From: Ursus arctos
Lineage: Eukaryota; Chordata; Mammalia; Carnivora; Ursidae
Direction of reading: 5' to 3'
DNA length: 64,000 nt
NCBI RefSeq assembly: GCF_023065955.2
Contig: NW_026622863.1
Span: 46,172,177-46,236,176 of the forward strand
A program made the translations under genes and the position numbers. Numbering within the stretch: position 1 is the stretch's first letter; each line of letters starts with the position of its first letter. Positions 1-11,070 of this stretch are shown piece after piece. Under the pieces are notes generated by a model. It was not told where the DNA came from. It did not search any database and was given only the letters and a program-made list of their open reading frames with translations.

Positions 1-1477
1 GATAGTCAGGTACCGGATTTTCTCTCTTGTTTAGACTAGACCGCATTGCTGGACACCTACCCCACCCACCGACACTGGGAGCCACCAGGGTGCCCCACGC
101 CTAACCAAGTGTCTTCCTCAGACACCTCCCAGGGGGCACCCCTTGTGCTTTGGAACTGACACTGACTGAGTTCTCCCCTCCAGACCTTCCCCGTGTGTGT
201 TCAACAGGCATCCCCAAAACAACTTGTCCAAAACAGAGCATACATCGTTACTTCCAAGACAGACCGTCCGTCTGTGTCCCCCTGCTCTGTCTCCACGAGT
301 GCCCTCACCAGCCCCCTCCGTGCAGTCACCACCACTAGTCAGCCACGAGCCACGCTGTATCCTTGGGGTCGAGGTGATGCCTGCTGTGTACCAGGCACTG
401 AATAGTTTTGTCTTGACTGAATAGACATTGGCCCTTGGGGTGGGTTTGAAGAGACTTGGTTTCCAGAGAGCTGTGTCAGACCCTGGGTCTTTGCGTGTTG
501 GGTTTCGATTTTCTTTTGCAGGAGGCTGTGTTATTCATCCCTCTGTCTTCCACTCCCCCCCGCCCCCCAGTGCCTAACACGGCACTGTGCGTGTGCGCTT
601 AGCGAAGGTTAGCCACTGTTTTCATGATTATCTGCCGGGGGGAGGGGGTGGTCTGGGAGGCCCTCCCAGCTTCCCCCCTGTCTTCATGCCCCACAGATCT
701 GCACCACCTGCAGGGAGCCTGGCCACTCTCACCTGCCAGAGGAGGTGGCAGAGAGTGTCAGGGTAAGACAAGTGGCTGCTCTTGGGCTCCGTGGCGAGGT
801 CAGTGGGTGCCTCTTCTCCCAAGTCCCCAGGACAGTGAGCGCATACACTCGAGCTTGTTCTGTGCCAGATGTGGCTCGCAGTCTTACAACAGCCCTGCAA
901 GGGGCGGCCAGCCGTTGCACTTGCTCCACAGATGAGTCCAAGGTCACACAGCCAGGCAGTGAGAGAGCCAGGATTTGGGGATTTTCCAGAGATCTTTCTA
1001 TTATTGATTTCTTGTTTAGTTCCATTGTGGTCAGGACGTTCTCCGTAGGATTTTCATCCTTCGAAATTTATGGAGACTCGTTTTATGGCTCAGCGTGTGG
1101 TCTGTCCTGGTAAAGCTCTCTGTGCGGTTGGTGGGTGCAGTGTGCCATAAATGGCAATTAGGGCCAGGAGGTCGACGGGGTTGCTCCAGGCTTCTCTATC
1201 CATGCTGATTTTCTGTCTGCTTGTTCTATCAATTATTGAGAGAGGGGTGTTGAAATCACCTGTAACTGTGGAGAAATTGTTTCTATTTCTCTTTTCAGTT
1301 CTAATAGTTTTTGCTTCATGAATTTTGAAGCTCTGTAATTAGGGGTGTAAATGTTTAGGATTGTTGTCTGATGTCTTGATGAATTGATCCCTTCATCATT
1401 ATATAATGTCTCTCTTTATTCCTGGTAACATGTCTGCTCTGAAGTTACCTTTTTTTGATATTCATATAACCACTCCC

Positions 1478-1481
<4 letters not shown>

Positions 1482-1540
<59 letters not shown>

Positions 1541-1734
1541 CTTTCTTTCTTTCAGATTTATTTATTTGAGAGAAAGAGAGAATGTGTGTGTAAGTCAGGG
1601 GAGGGGCAGAGAGAGAATCTCAAGCAGACTCCCTGCTGAGTGCAGATCCTGACTCAGGGCTCCATCCCAGGACCCTGGGATCATGACCTGAGCTGAAGGC
1701 AGACGCTTAACCGACAGAGCCCCCCAGGCGCCCC
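1482..1734 (-). repeat. CAN-SINE with (CTTT)n tail
   Basis: Minus orientation: it ends with the reversed SINE head (ccaggcgcccc) and starts with a long CTTT microsatellite derived from its tail. It lies inside the L1 fragment. Confidence 0.9.
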
Positions 1735-1864
1735 TAGCCACCCCAGCTTTCTTATGCTTAGTGTTGGTATAGCATTATCTTTTCCCATCCCTTCGCTTCT
1801 GACCTATCTGTATCATTATATTTAAAGTGGTTTCTTACAGGCAGTACGTACTTAGGCCTTAGAG

Positions 1865-2200
1865 CAAGGGTTGGCAAACTTTTTCGATATTGGGCCAGAT
1901 AGTAAATATTTTAGGCTTTGCTGGCCATCCGGTCTCTGTCACAACTACTCAGCTCTGCCCGTACCGAGATGCCAGAGATGATACATACATGAATGAGCGT
2001 GGCTGTGTTCCCATAAAACTTTATTTATGGACACTGGCACCGAAATTTGAATTTTATATGTCACATGTCATGATGTATTGCTCTTCTTTCAATTTCTTTT
2101 TAAGCATTTAAAAATGTGAAAACCATTCTTAGCCCGTGGGCTGTGCAAAAAGAGACAGCAAGACAGATTTGGCCCATGGGCCATCGTTTGCCAACCCCCG
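1865..2200. mobile_element. Non-autonomous hAT-type DNA transposon relic (MER family)
   Basis: The ends are inverted copies of each other (gggttggcaaac at the left, gtttgccaaccc at the right), and the interior matches a common mammalian MER element (gggccagatagtaaat). It is non-coding. The exact subfamily name is not assigned. Confidence 0.7.
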
Positions 2201-2639
2201 GTTGAGATCATTTACGTTTAATGCAATTACTGTTATGGTTGGGTTTAAATCTGTCAACTTGTTGCCTCTTTTTAATTTGTCCCATCTCTTTGGGCTCCCT
2301 TTTCCCTCTTTCCCTACCATCTTTTGGATTTATTGAGATTTTTAGGATTCTCTTTCGTGTCTCCTATTGACTTATTAAGCATACTTTTTAAAAAATTTTT
2401 CTTAGTAGTTGCTTGCTCTGGGTTGACAATATGCATCTTGAATTGATTATAAAATACTTTCAAGTAACAGTCTACCACTTCGCGTAAGATGAAGATCTTA
2501 ACCGTGTTCCATCCCTCCCATTCTTTGAGCTGCTCTTAGCATATATATTACTTCTATTTATCTTACGAACCCCACGACATATGAGGTTTATGTGTGTGTG
2601 TGTGTTTGCTTAAACAGTAAATGTCTTTTATTTTTATAT

Positions 2640-2832
2640 ATTTTTAAATATTTTATTTATTTATTTATTTGAGAGAGAGAGAGAAAGCACGAGTTGGGGG
2701 GGGGTAGAAGGAGAGGGAGAAGCAGACTCCCCGCTGAGCAAGGAGCCCAACACAGGACAGAATCCCAGGACCCTGGGATCATGACCTGAGCTGAAGGCAA
2801 ACACTTCACCGACTGAGCCACCCAGGCGCCCC
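2640..2832 (-). repeat. CAN-SINE
   Basis: Minus orientation, with a T-rich/ATTT tail on the left and the reversed head ccaggcgcccc at 2822-2832. It is inserted in the L1 fragment. Confidence 0.9.
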
Positions 2833-3468
2833 GAATTGTTGTCTTTGAAAGCAGTGCTCTGGTCTCTTGGAGTTTCACCCTATGCATGCTCAGATCGATA
2901 TTCAGCCGAAGATTCAGGGGGACTCAGCAGATTTCTGGAACTCTCTCTCTCTCTGTGCAGCTCCCTCATCTTGGATTCTCTGTCTCACAAATTCCAGCCA
3001 TGTTGGCCTCTCTGATCTCCACCTCTGCAACTCAGTGAGATTGCCAGACTGGGTTTCCCTTCCTGGCACTGCAGTCTATAAATTAAATTCAGCCAGACGG
3101 CCTGGGCAGTGATACGTCTCACTTCATTGCTTTTTTTTTCCCACAGGATTACAGTCCTGTGATGCCTATTGTCCTGTGTCTTTAAACAGTTTTCTGCATT
3201 CTGTCCAGTTTTCTAGTTGTTCACAGTGGGAGGGTATTTTCAGGATACCTTATTCTCTTATTTCTGGAAGTGGACGTCTCTGGAAGCAGTATTAAACCCA
3301 GAGAGTCTGGCCCCAGCATCTGTCCTTCCAGCCTTCCCACCAGTCAGCAATCACCGAGCCTTCTAGGTGCCGAGGTCATTGAGAGGGGCACCACCAACAG
3401 GGTGCACGGCCACAGTGGGAGGGGGCAGGCGTGGCTCCAGCCTGTAGCTCACTCTTTCCACCCCTCAG

Positions 3469-3634
3469 GTGGGCCTTCACCTTGATCATCATCTCCTCCT
3501 ACACGGCCAACCTGGCCGCCTTCCTCACCGTGCAGCGCATGGAGGTACCTGTGGAGTCAGCTGACGACCTGGCCGACCAGACCAACATTGAGTATGGCAC
3601 CATCCATGCTGGCTCCACCATGACCTTCTTTCAG
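3469..3634 (+). CDS. GRIK5: GRIK5 exon: M3 helix and start of S2
   Basis: The acceptor cccctcag is followed by 166 coding bases and the donor CAG|gtgggg. The first base completes a Trp codon. The segment encodes [18 protein letters not shown] and continues to a final Gln codon; the SYTANLAAF signature lines the channel gate in all ionotropic glutamate receptors. Confidence 0.97.
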
Positions 3635-6600
3635 GTGGGGCCCTTAAAGTGGCCCGGGCTTGGTATTCCCACACCGCGTAGCCGCCCAGGCTGGAGCTGG
3701 GCAGGGCCTCCTGGGTCAGAGGGATTGATGACAGTCAGGGAGGCCGGGGAGCAGGAGACACACTTGTGGTGTCACCAGGAGTGTTGCTGTCCGGCTGGGA
3801 AAACTGGACTCTCACCCAGGGAATAGAGGGGAATAGACGTGGGATCTAATGTCATATCAGTGCTAGACAGGCCAAACGGGGACATGGAGGCTGCTAGAAG
3901 AGCCTAGGAAAATGGGCCAGCAGAGCGGAGGGCAAGGCCCTTCAAGGTGAAAGGAGCCTGTCCCTGTGTATTATTAGGCTGTGGGAAGGAATCAAAAGGA
4001 AAGCAAGCCTGGCAAGGAGGTTTGGGTGATGGCAGAGGTCCTAAATGCCAGGATAAGGCTGGGACTGGAGCCTGTAAGTGGGGAGGTGGGAATGGTTACT
4101 GAGCAGAGCTGGAAGTTCCCTCTCCTCTGCTTTCGGCTCTTTCGGTCTCCCTCTGGTCTCCTCGCTTGCTGTCCGGTTGAGAGAAACCTCCTGGAGGGCA
4201 GGGGACAGGGCTGAGGGGAAGACCCTCACCTGACTTCCCCTGTGCCCCCTCTGGCCAGAATTCGAGGTACCAGACGTACCAGAGGATGTGGAACTACATG
4301 CAGTCGAAGCAGCCCAGTGTGTTTGTCAAGAGCACAGAAGAAGGCATCGCCCGTGTTCTCAACTCCCGCTACGCCTTCCTGCTCGAGTCCACCATGAACG
4401 AGTACCACCGGCGGCTCAATTGCAACCTCACCCAGATCGGGGGCCTCCTCGACACCAAGGGCTACGGCATCGGCATGCCACTGGGTATGGAGCACCGGGG
4501 CCGGGGACGGGGGGCGGAGGGGGCCCCGGGTGTCTGGACCCAGGCCACGTGGGCAGGCCCTCCCTGTGGCGGGCCGGGTATGTTATGCGCGTCATGCGCG
4601 GCCTCCTCGCTGCATGGCCTTGGGCCCACGTCACCACCCTGAACCTCCACACTTGACCTTCAAACACGGGTCTAGTGGCAGTCAGGTCTGGCCCTGCATG
4701 ACCGCTGGGAGAACCCAGTGAGACTGGGTACAAGCCAGTACTTAGGGGCCATGACACCTGCCACTTTCCCCTTTGGCCCAAGGACTCCTTGAGGGTGCCT
4801 CGTGTTCTCTGCATGGAACCCACAGCCTGGCTCAGCACCGTGCTCAGAATATGGATGATGGATGATGGGGAGAGAGGGAGGGAGGGAGGGAGGGAGGGAG
4901 GGAGAGAGAGAGGGAGGGAGAGAGAGAGAGAGAGCGCGCGGGAGGGAGGGAGGGATCTGCCAGGGAGACTTGGACATGCTTTTCCAGGGCCCAGTGCTGG
5001 AAACCCACCAATTTTATCACCAAATCTTGACATCTTGGCTTTTAAATCCATCTCTCTGCTGCTGACTGCTGGGTTAGTTATCTATTGCTATGTAACAAAT
5101 TACCACAAATCTTAGCAGCTTTGTGCTTTGTCTCCGTGCTGGGCCAGGGAAGCAGTGTAGCCTGGTGTTTGGAGGGCAGGCTCTGGAGTCACAATGACCT
5201 GGCTTCAAATCCCAGCTCCCTCCCTGACTCTGTGCTTGAGCTTAGGCAAGTATATCACCTGCTTCATCTAGAAGATGGGAGTGGCTAACACCTGGTAATA
5301 CCAGGATCAGGTGGGACTAGAATTAATGTCTGTAAACCTAGGATCTGACACGTAGTGGGTGCCTGGTAAATACTAATCCCTCCACTCACCCGTGTCCCTC
5401 ATTCCCGGCCCCTGGCAGATGCTTAAGAAGTGTCATAGTGAATGAAGAAATGAGTCCAGGATAGGACATGTGTGGAGTGTTTGGGACCTAGGGGTGGTTT
5501 AAGGCGAGGGGCCGAGGGTAGGGAGGAGAGAGGGGGAGTTGAGGCCACGCAGAGGAGATTCAGTCACCGAGCAGATTGTCGGATGCCCTACTGCGTGCCA
5601 GGCACTGCACTGCATGCCGGGATCCCACAGCAGGGAGCTGGCGAGCCCCCAGCCTCCTGCCTTCCACGAGGGCCACAGACAGCAAGCACACAATAAACAC
5701 GCAGCTTTATAAAGCTATGTCGGGGTCACAACTGCTCCGAAGTAAAGTCAGGGGAAGAGACTGACAGGGATGGGGGTGCCTGGTGCCATTTTAAGGGAAG
5801 TTGACCAGAGGAGACCCCCTTGAGGTAGAGCCCTGGGTGAGGGGAGGGAAGGAACATTCCAGGCAGAAGTTCTGGAGGGATGGTGTCTGGAGGACTCGAG
5901 GAACAGCCAGGAGGCTGGTGTGGCAGGAGCTGCGAGCCGCTGGGGCAGAGACCAGTGAACACAGGATCTCTAGGCTGTGGGAAGGACTGGGTTCTCTCTG
6001 CATCAGGAAGCCATCGGAGAATTTTGAGCACGAGAGAGGCGAGATCTAGGACTCTGTTTCTGAAGTTGTCCCTCTGGCTGCTGTGTTAAGAAGAGCCTGG
6101 GTGGGGGGTGAGGAGAGCTGCAGGGAGGGGACTATGACAAATGTGACAGGAAGTGTTGTGGGGGCTTGGCCCAGGGCGGTCACAGGGGAGGTCAGGGCAA
6201 ACCGTGGTCAGCCTCGAAGGCGGACAGAGAAGAACCCTGGGATGTGGTGGAGGCGGGAGGAAGGGCCACGCTGAGGGCACCGTGGGGGTTTGGCTGGACA
6301 GCGCTCCAGGGCCCCAGTAGCCAGCACACCCCCTTGCGTGTCTGGTCCAGGCTCCCCATTCCGGGATGAGATCACCTTGGCCATCCTGCAGCTTCAGGAG
6401 AACAACCGGCTGGAGATCCTGAAGCGCAAGTGGTGGGAGGGGGGCCGGTGCCCCAAGGAGGAGGACCATCGAGCTAAAGGTCAGCCACCCCACACACCGC
6501 GCCATTCCCAGAGCCCCCTGAAGCCCCCGTGCCCACACAGCCCCGACCCCGTGGCTTTCCCCCTCCACCCCCAGGTTTGGGCATGGAGAACATTGGTGGC

Positions 6601-9600
6601 ATTTTTGTCGTGCTCATCTGTGGCCTCATCATTGCTGTCTTCGTGGCGGTCATGGAATTTATATGGTCCACACGGAGGTCAGCAGAGTCAGAAGAGGTGA
6701 GGGGGTTGGCGAAGGGGGTGGGGGAGAAGTGGGGTGCCAGGGGCGGAGGTGCATGGAGATTGTGGCCTCAGTAGCCTTCCTGGAGGAATGTCAGAGGCAG
6801 CGAGTGCTGCCCAGAGTAGGGAGGCGACAGGACCTGGAGGGGGGGGAAGTCAGAGAAGAGGTGGGTGCAGACAGAAGGGAGAGGGGAGCCAGGTGAGAGG
6901 AAGGCCAGAGGAGGGAAAGCAGCATGGACAGAGGGGAGGACAAGGGGAAAGGAGGGGAGAAGGGCCAGAGAGAAGAATGTGGGGAGGGGCAGGGTGTGAA
7001 GCAAGGAGAAATGAGAGGTGGATGGGGCTGGAAGACGACAGGCTGGTTTCAGCCGCTTCATAGTGACACTCCTCCATTTCCAGCCCCACTTGGGCCCCTG
7101 CACTCTCCTGCCCCTGCATGCTCCTGCAGTGTTCCACCTCCCCTCCCCCAGCCCCTCCCCCTCCTCACCTGGGCTGATGACCTTGCTTCCACTTCCCTGA
7201 GAAAAGCAGAGGAGTCCGAGGAGAGCATGCAGACCTCTGCACATCCTGCTTTCTCCACTCAGTCAGTTACTCTGAGGGAACATCCATACTCTCAGCTAAG
7301 GCGCCCTCCGCTGTGCCCCCATCTCCTCTCTCGCCCTCCCAAGGACATCCCTCCACGGTTCTCGGTTCTCTGTACCCTCCCCCCACCGTCAGTTTCCTCC
7401 TCTCTGCTGTCTGCATACAAACATGCTGTCATCTCCCCCATCTTCCAGAAATTTCTCTTGACCCCACTTTCCCTCCCAGACACCACCCCACTTCTCCCCT
7501 AACCTTACAACCTTGAAAGAGTGTGTCTCCCTGCTGCTTCAGTTCCCCTCCTGCATTCACTCTCGAACACACTCCCATCCAGCTGTTGTCCCCACCTCCG
7601 CACCGAAGCCACTAATCACCAGTGACCCACATCCCGGATCCACTGCCCGAGTTTCAGGCCTCACCATACGTGAGGTAGTGATAGGCTTCAGCTCAGCTGA
7701 TCCGCTGTCCTCAAAACCCTCTCTTCTATGCTCACGCCTCACTTTTCTCCTTCCTCTGCGGCCAGTCCTTTGTCAGAGGGTTCTAGGGCTCCTTCCTGGA
7801 CTCTTCTCTGGCATTCTCTAGCCCCTTGGAGATCCCATCCAGCCAAATGGTTTGTAAGACCACCGTTATGCTGATGACCCGTATTAGTTATTTATTGCCA
7901 TGTAACACTCCAAGATTTAGCAGCTTCAAACAGCACACTTATATCAGTTTAGTTTCTATAGGTCAGAAATCTGGGAGCAGCTTAGCTGGGTGGTTCTGGC
8001 TACCACTGTCTGTAGCGAGGTCACGGTCATGCTGTTGGCCGAAGGCTTGCCTGGAGCCAGAGGGTCCACTTCCAAGGTGGCATACTGTCTCCAGATGTAC
8101 TTGCAGGATTTTGATGTATGGAGATGACTAAATGATGACACGGAGAGGCCAATGCCATTGAAAGAAGAGTCTTAGTACTTAACATTTCCCAGGAGGAATC
8201 ACGCCACACCCCACTGGGCCACAGGGGAAGCACCAGGTTTGGTCAGAAGCTGGAGCTGGAGGAAAGCCTAGGCCACAGACTTCATGGGGGTTTCTGCACT
8301 AAAGGCAAGGCAGGGAAAGCAGCTTAGAATTGGCTAGTGTGGATAATGCTGGTGGGCTCTGGGCTAGAGGGGTGGTCTCTAGTCCTGGGTGCTTTCGGGC
8401 AGCTGGGTGTGGGAGTTAGATTAAGTGGGTAGGGGGGGGAGGTATTGGAATTGGTTGGTTTGCATATGAAAAGTGGGCTCCCAGCCCTTTGCTATCCCTA
8501 AGAATTGTCTAGCTCTGGGAGGGCGTCTCTCCCTGGCCAGCAAGGTTTTTAAGATGTCAAAACATCCTGAGGTAGAGTAAAGAACATGAGGAACACACAC
8601 TCCCCTGACAGTTGGCAGGAGGCCTCAGTCCCTCACACGGGGACCTCTCGATAGGGCCGCTTGGGTGTCCTCACACCGTGGCAGCTGACTTCACCCCAGA
8701 GTGAGTGATCCAAGGGCGAACCAGGCAGAGGCTAAAACGTCAGCTGACTAGTCAGCTGACTAGCTGTATTCTGCTGGTCACACAGCAGCCCCGAAGCAAA
8801 GGCAGAGGGGACTACAGGGGGCGGGAACACTGGAGGGCAGGACCCTGGAGGCTGCCTGCCTTAACTCCCCCATGCGCCTCCCTTGCAGGGACCTTTCCCC
8901 AGAACCAGGCTTTGTACACTCAGCCCCATACTCCACATCACCCCGTGGATGTCTGAAAGAGAGCCCACGGAACATCACGTGGCCAATGCAGAGCTCCTGC
9001 CCACACACCAGACACCGCCGTCATTCCACTTGCTCAGGCCAAGATGTGATTACCCTACACTCTCCCCTCTCTCTCAGCCCGTCCTGTTGGCTCCATCTTC
9101 GAAACAGACCCAGAATCCATCCCCTTCTCACCTCCTTGGCCGCTGCCACTCAGCTTGCCCTTGGCCTCCCTAGTCTGTTCCCAACACAGTGAAAGTACCA
9201 CAGTCCTTAAAGCTCCCCAATGCCTCCCACCTGACTGGGAATAAAAGCCAAGCCCTTCCAGGAGCCTAGGGGCCCCATTGCTCCTCTGACCTCTTCTTCT
9301 CCCTCTGTCTCCCTGTGTCCCCCATTCTGGCCACCCTGCTCTGCTGGTGGTTCCCCTGGCCCCCCAGCATCTCTGTCCTGCTGAGGCATCTGCCTGCTCT
9401 CCTCCCAGGCTCCAGGGCTCACCCAGCACTGCCTTCCAGTCTCACTGAAGGTCTTCTTCCCCAAGAGTGGTCCCTGACGTCCCTACTCCAGATGCAGCAT
9501 CACTCCCCACCTCTCTTCCTGATTTTATTTTTCTCCAAAGCACTCCTCACCAGCTAACATGCTACCTACATTTATGGCCTTCCCCCCCCCCCCCCCCCCG

Positions 9601-10495
9601 TCTCTGCACGCTGGAATACAACCTCCATGAGGGCAGGGACTTCTCTCTGTTTTGTTCTCTGCATACAGCAGGCACTCAGTAAGTGTCTTGCAATAATGGT
9701 AGCATGAGAGGCACAAGATGGAAAATAAGCAGGAGGTAGTCAGAGACTCGGGAGTGATAAGAAAGGGAGAGGAGCCTAGATAGGAGGTGAGGGTGGACTC
9801 GGGGAGAAACCCTGAGAATGGAAGGGGAGAGAGAAGCGGAGAGACAGAGGAGTTGAGAGGCAGAGAGTTGAGGCCGGCAGAGAGGTGAGGCCGGCAGAGC
9901 CCGGAAAGAGCAGAGGATGAGAGGGGGAAGGAGAGGAGGACTGTTTTTAGGGGAGGCAGGAAGGGGAGAGCAGACGCAGAAGCCAGGCGAAGGGGCGGCG
10001 GCGAGGAGAGCGCTGTCGTCGCCGGTCGGACGGTGACCACCGCGCCCCGTCCTGCGCCGCCCACAGGTGTCGGTGTGCCAGGAGATGCTGCAGGAGCTGC
10101 GGCACGCGGTGTCTTGTCGCAAGACGTCGCGTTCCCGCCGGCGCCGGCGCCCGGGCGGCCCGAGCCGGGCCCTGCTGTCGCTGCGCGCGGTCCGTGAGAT
10201 GCGCCTCAGCAACGGCAAGCTCTACTCGGCCGGCGCGGGCGGGGATGCGGGCGGCGCGCACGGGGGTCCCCAGCGCCTCCTGGACGACCCGGGGCCGCCC
10301 GGCGGGGCCCGGCCCTCCGCCCCCACGCCCTGCACCCACGTGCGCGTCTGCCAGGAGTGTCGGCGCATCCAGGCGCTGCGGGCGTCCGGGGCTGGCGCGC
10401 CCCCGCGTGGCTTAGGCGCCCCCGCCGAAGCCACGAGCCCGCCCCGGCCGCGGCCCGGCCCCGCCGGCCCCCGCGAGCTGGCCGAGCACGAGTGA
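3469..10495 (+). CDS. GRIK5: GRIK5 3' part (kainate receptor subunit GluK5/KA2), gene-level entry, five terminal coding exons
   Basis: Five spliced segments (3469-3634, 4259-4484, 6351-6479, 6575-6696, 10067-10495) join in frame with GT-AG borders and encode the C-terminal part of an ionotropic glutamate receptor. In order they hold the M3 helix with the family hallmark [12 protein letters not shown], the S2 half of the glutamate-binding domain, the M4 helix, and a long arginine- and proline-rich cytoplasmic tail. The tail contains the run [10 protein letters not shown]; arginine-rich ER-retention signals are known for KA2, which reaches the surface only after assembly with GluK1-3. The tail ends ELAEHE, as in human GluK5 (from memory). 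The first segment starts mid-codon (TG|G, Trp), so the amino-terminal domain, S1, M1 and pore loop lie upstream of the window. I see no frameshift or stop. The protein acts in the neuronal plasma membrane as a high-affinity kainate receptor subunit. Confidence 0.97.
3635..4258 (+). other. GRIK5: GRIK5 intron, no recognisable element
   Basis: 624-bp intron between two S2-coding exons. I see no repeat or unusual structure in it. Confidence 0.7.
4259..4484 (+). CDS. GRIK5: GRIK5 exon: S2 ligand-binding half
   Basis: The acceptor is ctggccag and the donor is CTGG|gtatgg; 226 bases, ending in phase 1. It encodes [14 protein letters not shown] at the start and [15 protein letters not shown] at the end. 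This is the S2 lobe of the clamshell that closes on glutamate or kainate. Confidence 0.97.
4862..4960. repeat. Simple repeat (GGGA)n/(GA)n
   Basis: Runs of ggga followed by gagagaga, slightly interrupted. Purine-only on the + strand. Confidence 0.95.
5150..5385 (+). repeat. MIR SINE
   Basis: Plus-orientation MIR features: agcctggtgtttggagg, then ctctggagtcacaatgacct, then a (cttaggcaagt) core and a (gggtgcctggtaaata) end. Diverged. Confidence 0.7.
6351..6479 (+). CDS. GRIK5: GRIK5 exon: end of S2, approach to M4
   Basis: The acceptor is tctggtccag and the donor AAAG|gtcagc; 129 bases, phase 1 in and phase 1 out. It encodes [18 protein letters not shown] followed by [11 protein letters not shown], typical of the last S2 helices and the linker to M4. 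Confidence 0.96.
6575..6696 (+). CDS. GRIK5: GRIK5 exon: M4 transmembrane helix
   Basis: 122 bases between acceptor ccacccccag and donor GAAGAG|gtgagg. It encodes GLGMENIGG, then a hydrophobic helix from IFVVLICG to FVAVMEF, then a basic stop-transfer stretch (STRRS). The 95-bp upstream intron (6480-6574) is short. Confidence 0.96.
7885..8200 (+). repeat. Ancient interspersed repeat, family not assigned
   Basis: Reads gttatttattgccatgtaac, later gggagcagcttagctggg and gtccacttccaaggtgg, a known mammalian repeat pattern. The same family's head appears at 5075-5130. Confidence 0.55.
9610..9690 (+). repeat. L2 3'-end fragment
   Basis: Contains acctccatgagggcaggg, then ttttgttctctgcatacag and ggcactcagtaagtg, the usual 3' end of LINE-2. 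Confidence 0.7.
10067..10495 (+). CDS. GRIK5: GRIK5 terminal coding exon: cytoplasmic tail and stop
   Basis: The acceptor gccgcccacag opens 142 codons ending in TGA at 10493-10495. The encoded tail is Arg/Pro/Gly/Ala-rich, with a polybasic run ([10 protein letters not shown]), a Cys pair in VRVCQECRR, and the end ELAEHE. The exon is extremely GC-rich, so other frames are open across it; the frame used here is fixed by splicing phase 0 from the M4 exon. Confidence 0.96.
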   Translation: MSVCQEMLQELRHAVSCRKTSRSRRRRRPGGPSRALLSLRAVREMRLSNGKLYSAGAGGDAGGAHGGPQRLLDDPGPPGGARPSAPTPCTHVRVCQECRRIQALRASGAGAPPRGLGAPAEATSPPRPRPGPAGPRELAEHE

Positions 10496-11070
10496 CCACG
10501 GGCGGAGCCGGGCTGGCGGCCGGACTGATCGCAGGGACGGGGTCCGCCCCAGGCCCGGGCCGCCCCCTCTTCCCCAGCGGGCAAGGGACGGGACTTGTGC
10601 CCCCCGCACCGGTGCGCCGGACGCCGCGATTTTGCCTTCGGCTTACGGTGAAGTCCTGCGAGGCCCGGCTCCTGAGCTTGCCTGCGCCCCCTATTGGACT
10701 CGCCAGACGGTGCCGCGGACCCTGCACTCCGCCCCCGACTGCGGACATGAGCGCAGGAACCGAGGACTTCAGGGGCCGGGTACTGCGGAGCCGTTCCAGA
10801 AGCGGAAAGCAGTCCGCGAGGAGAGCCCCATCCTGCGACTGCTCAGGCTCCCCAAGACTTGACACAGCCCTCCCCACTTCTGGAGGAGGGGAGGGCCTTT
10901 GGGCAGATGGGTGTCCCCTGGCGCCCCTCAACTCTTCTCTTTCTCTCTTTTTTTTGGGGAGAAACCTCGGAATTTCTATGAGACCCCCCCAGGGAGGAGG
11001 TCAGTTGGGCCCCCTACCCTCCCCCTGCCACACCCCTGTCCCTGTTGGAATAAAAAAAAGAACAAAACCC
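10496..11070 (+). other. GRIK5: GRIK5 3'UTR and poly(A) region
   Basis: The 3'UTR follows the TGA and carries a canonical AATAAA at 11049-11054 inside an A-rich stretch. Cleavage is expected within roughly 10-30 bases; the exact site cannot be seen. The first part is CpG-rich like the terminal exon. Confidence 0.8.

Larger units (their letters stand above)
990..3275 (-). mobile_element. Old L1 (LINE-1) fragment, minus strand, interrupted
   Basis: On the minus strand, 1237-1260 reads GDFNTPLS followed by IIDRTSRQKIS, a signature of the L1 ORF2 endonuclease domain. Sequence on either side also reads as L1-like. Two CAN-SINEs and a hAT relic have inserted into it. It carries stops and frameshifts, so it is dead. 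The right-hand limit near 3275 is approximate. Confidence 0.75.
1..3468 (+). other. GRIK5: GRIK5 intron (window begins inside it)
   Basis: No GRIK5 coding exon is recognisable before 3469; the preceding exon (pore loop region) must lie upstream. The stretch contains a MIR-like relic near 890-980, a broken minus-strand L1 (about 990-3275), a hAT-type relic (1865-2200) and two CAN-SINEs, each listed separately. In 1-890 I see only unique-looking intron sequence. Confidence 0.7.
4485..6350 (+). other. GRIK5: GRIK5 intron with simple and ancient repeats
   Basis: Contains a GGGA-rich simple repeat (4862-4960), the head of an old interspersed repeat (5075-5130, tctattgctatgtaacaa), a MIR (5150-5385), and from about 5550 to 6110 an old mammal-wide repeat whose family I cannot name (its text includes tgcgtgccaggcactg and ctctggctgctgtgtt). 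Confidence 0.6.
6697..10066 (+). other. GRIK5: GRIK5 last intron
   Basis: 3.4-kb intron. It starts with a GGA-rich stretch (6700-7030), then CT-rich sequence. It includes an old interspersed repeat at about 7885-8200 (related to the one at 5075), an L2-like end at about 9610-9690 (ccatgagggcagggact), and a C homopolymer near 9583-9599. The 9700-10,000 part is GA-rich and leads into the GC-rich terminal exon. Confidence 0.6.

Noticed and set aside
624..935. Exon-like segment with acceptor- and donor-like ends near 690-765
   Set aside because: The translation shows no similarity to the missing GRIK5 pore-region exon in any frame.
6277..6304. RE1-like half-site ggacagcgc in a GRIK5 intron
   Set aside because: The right half is good, but the left half (gggcacc) is poor and the spacing does not fit known arrangements.
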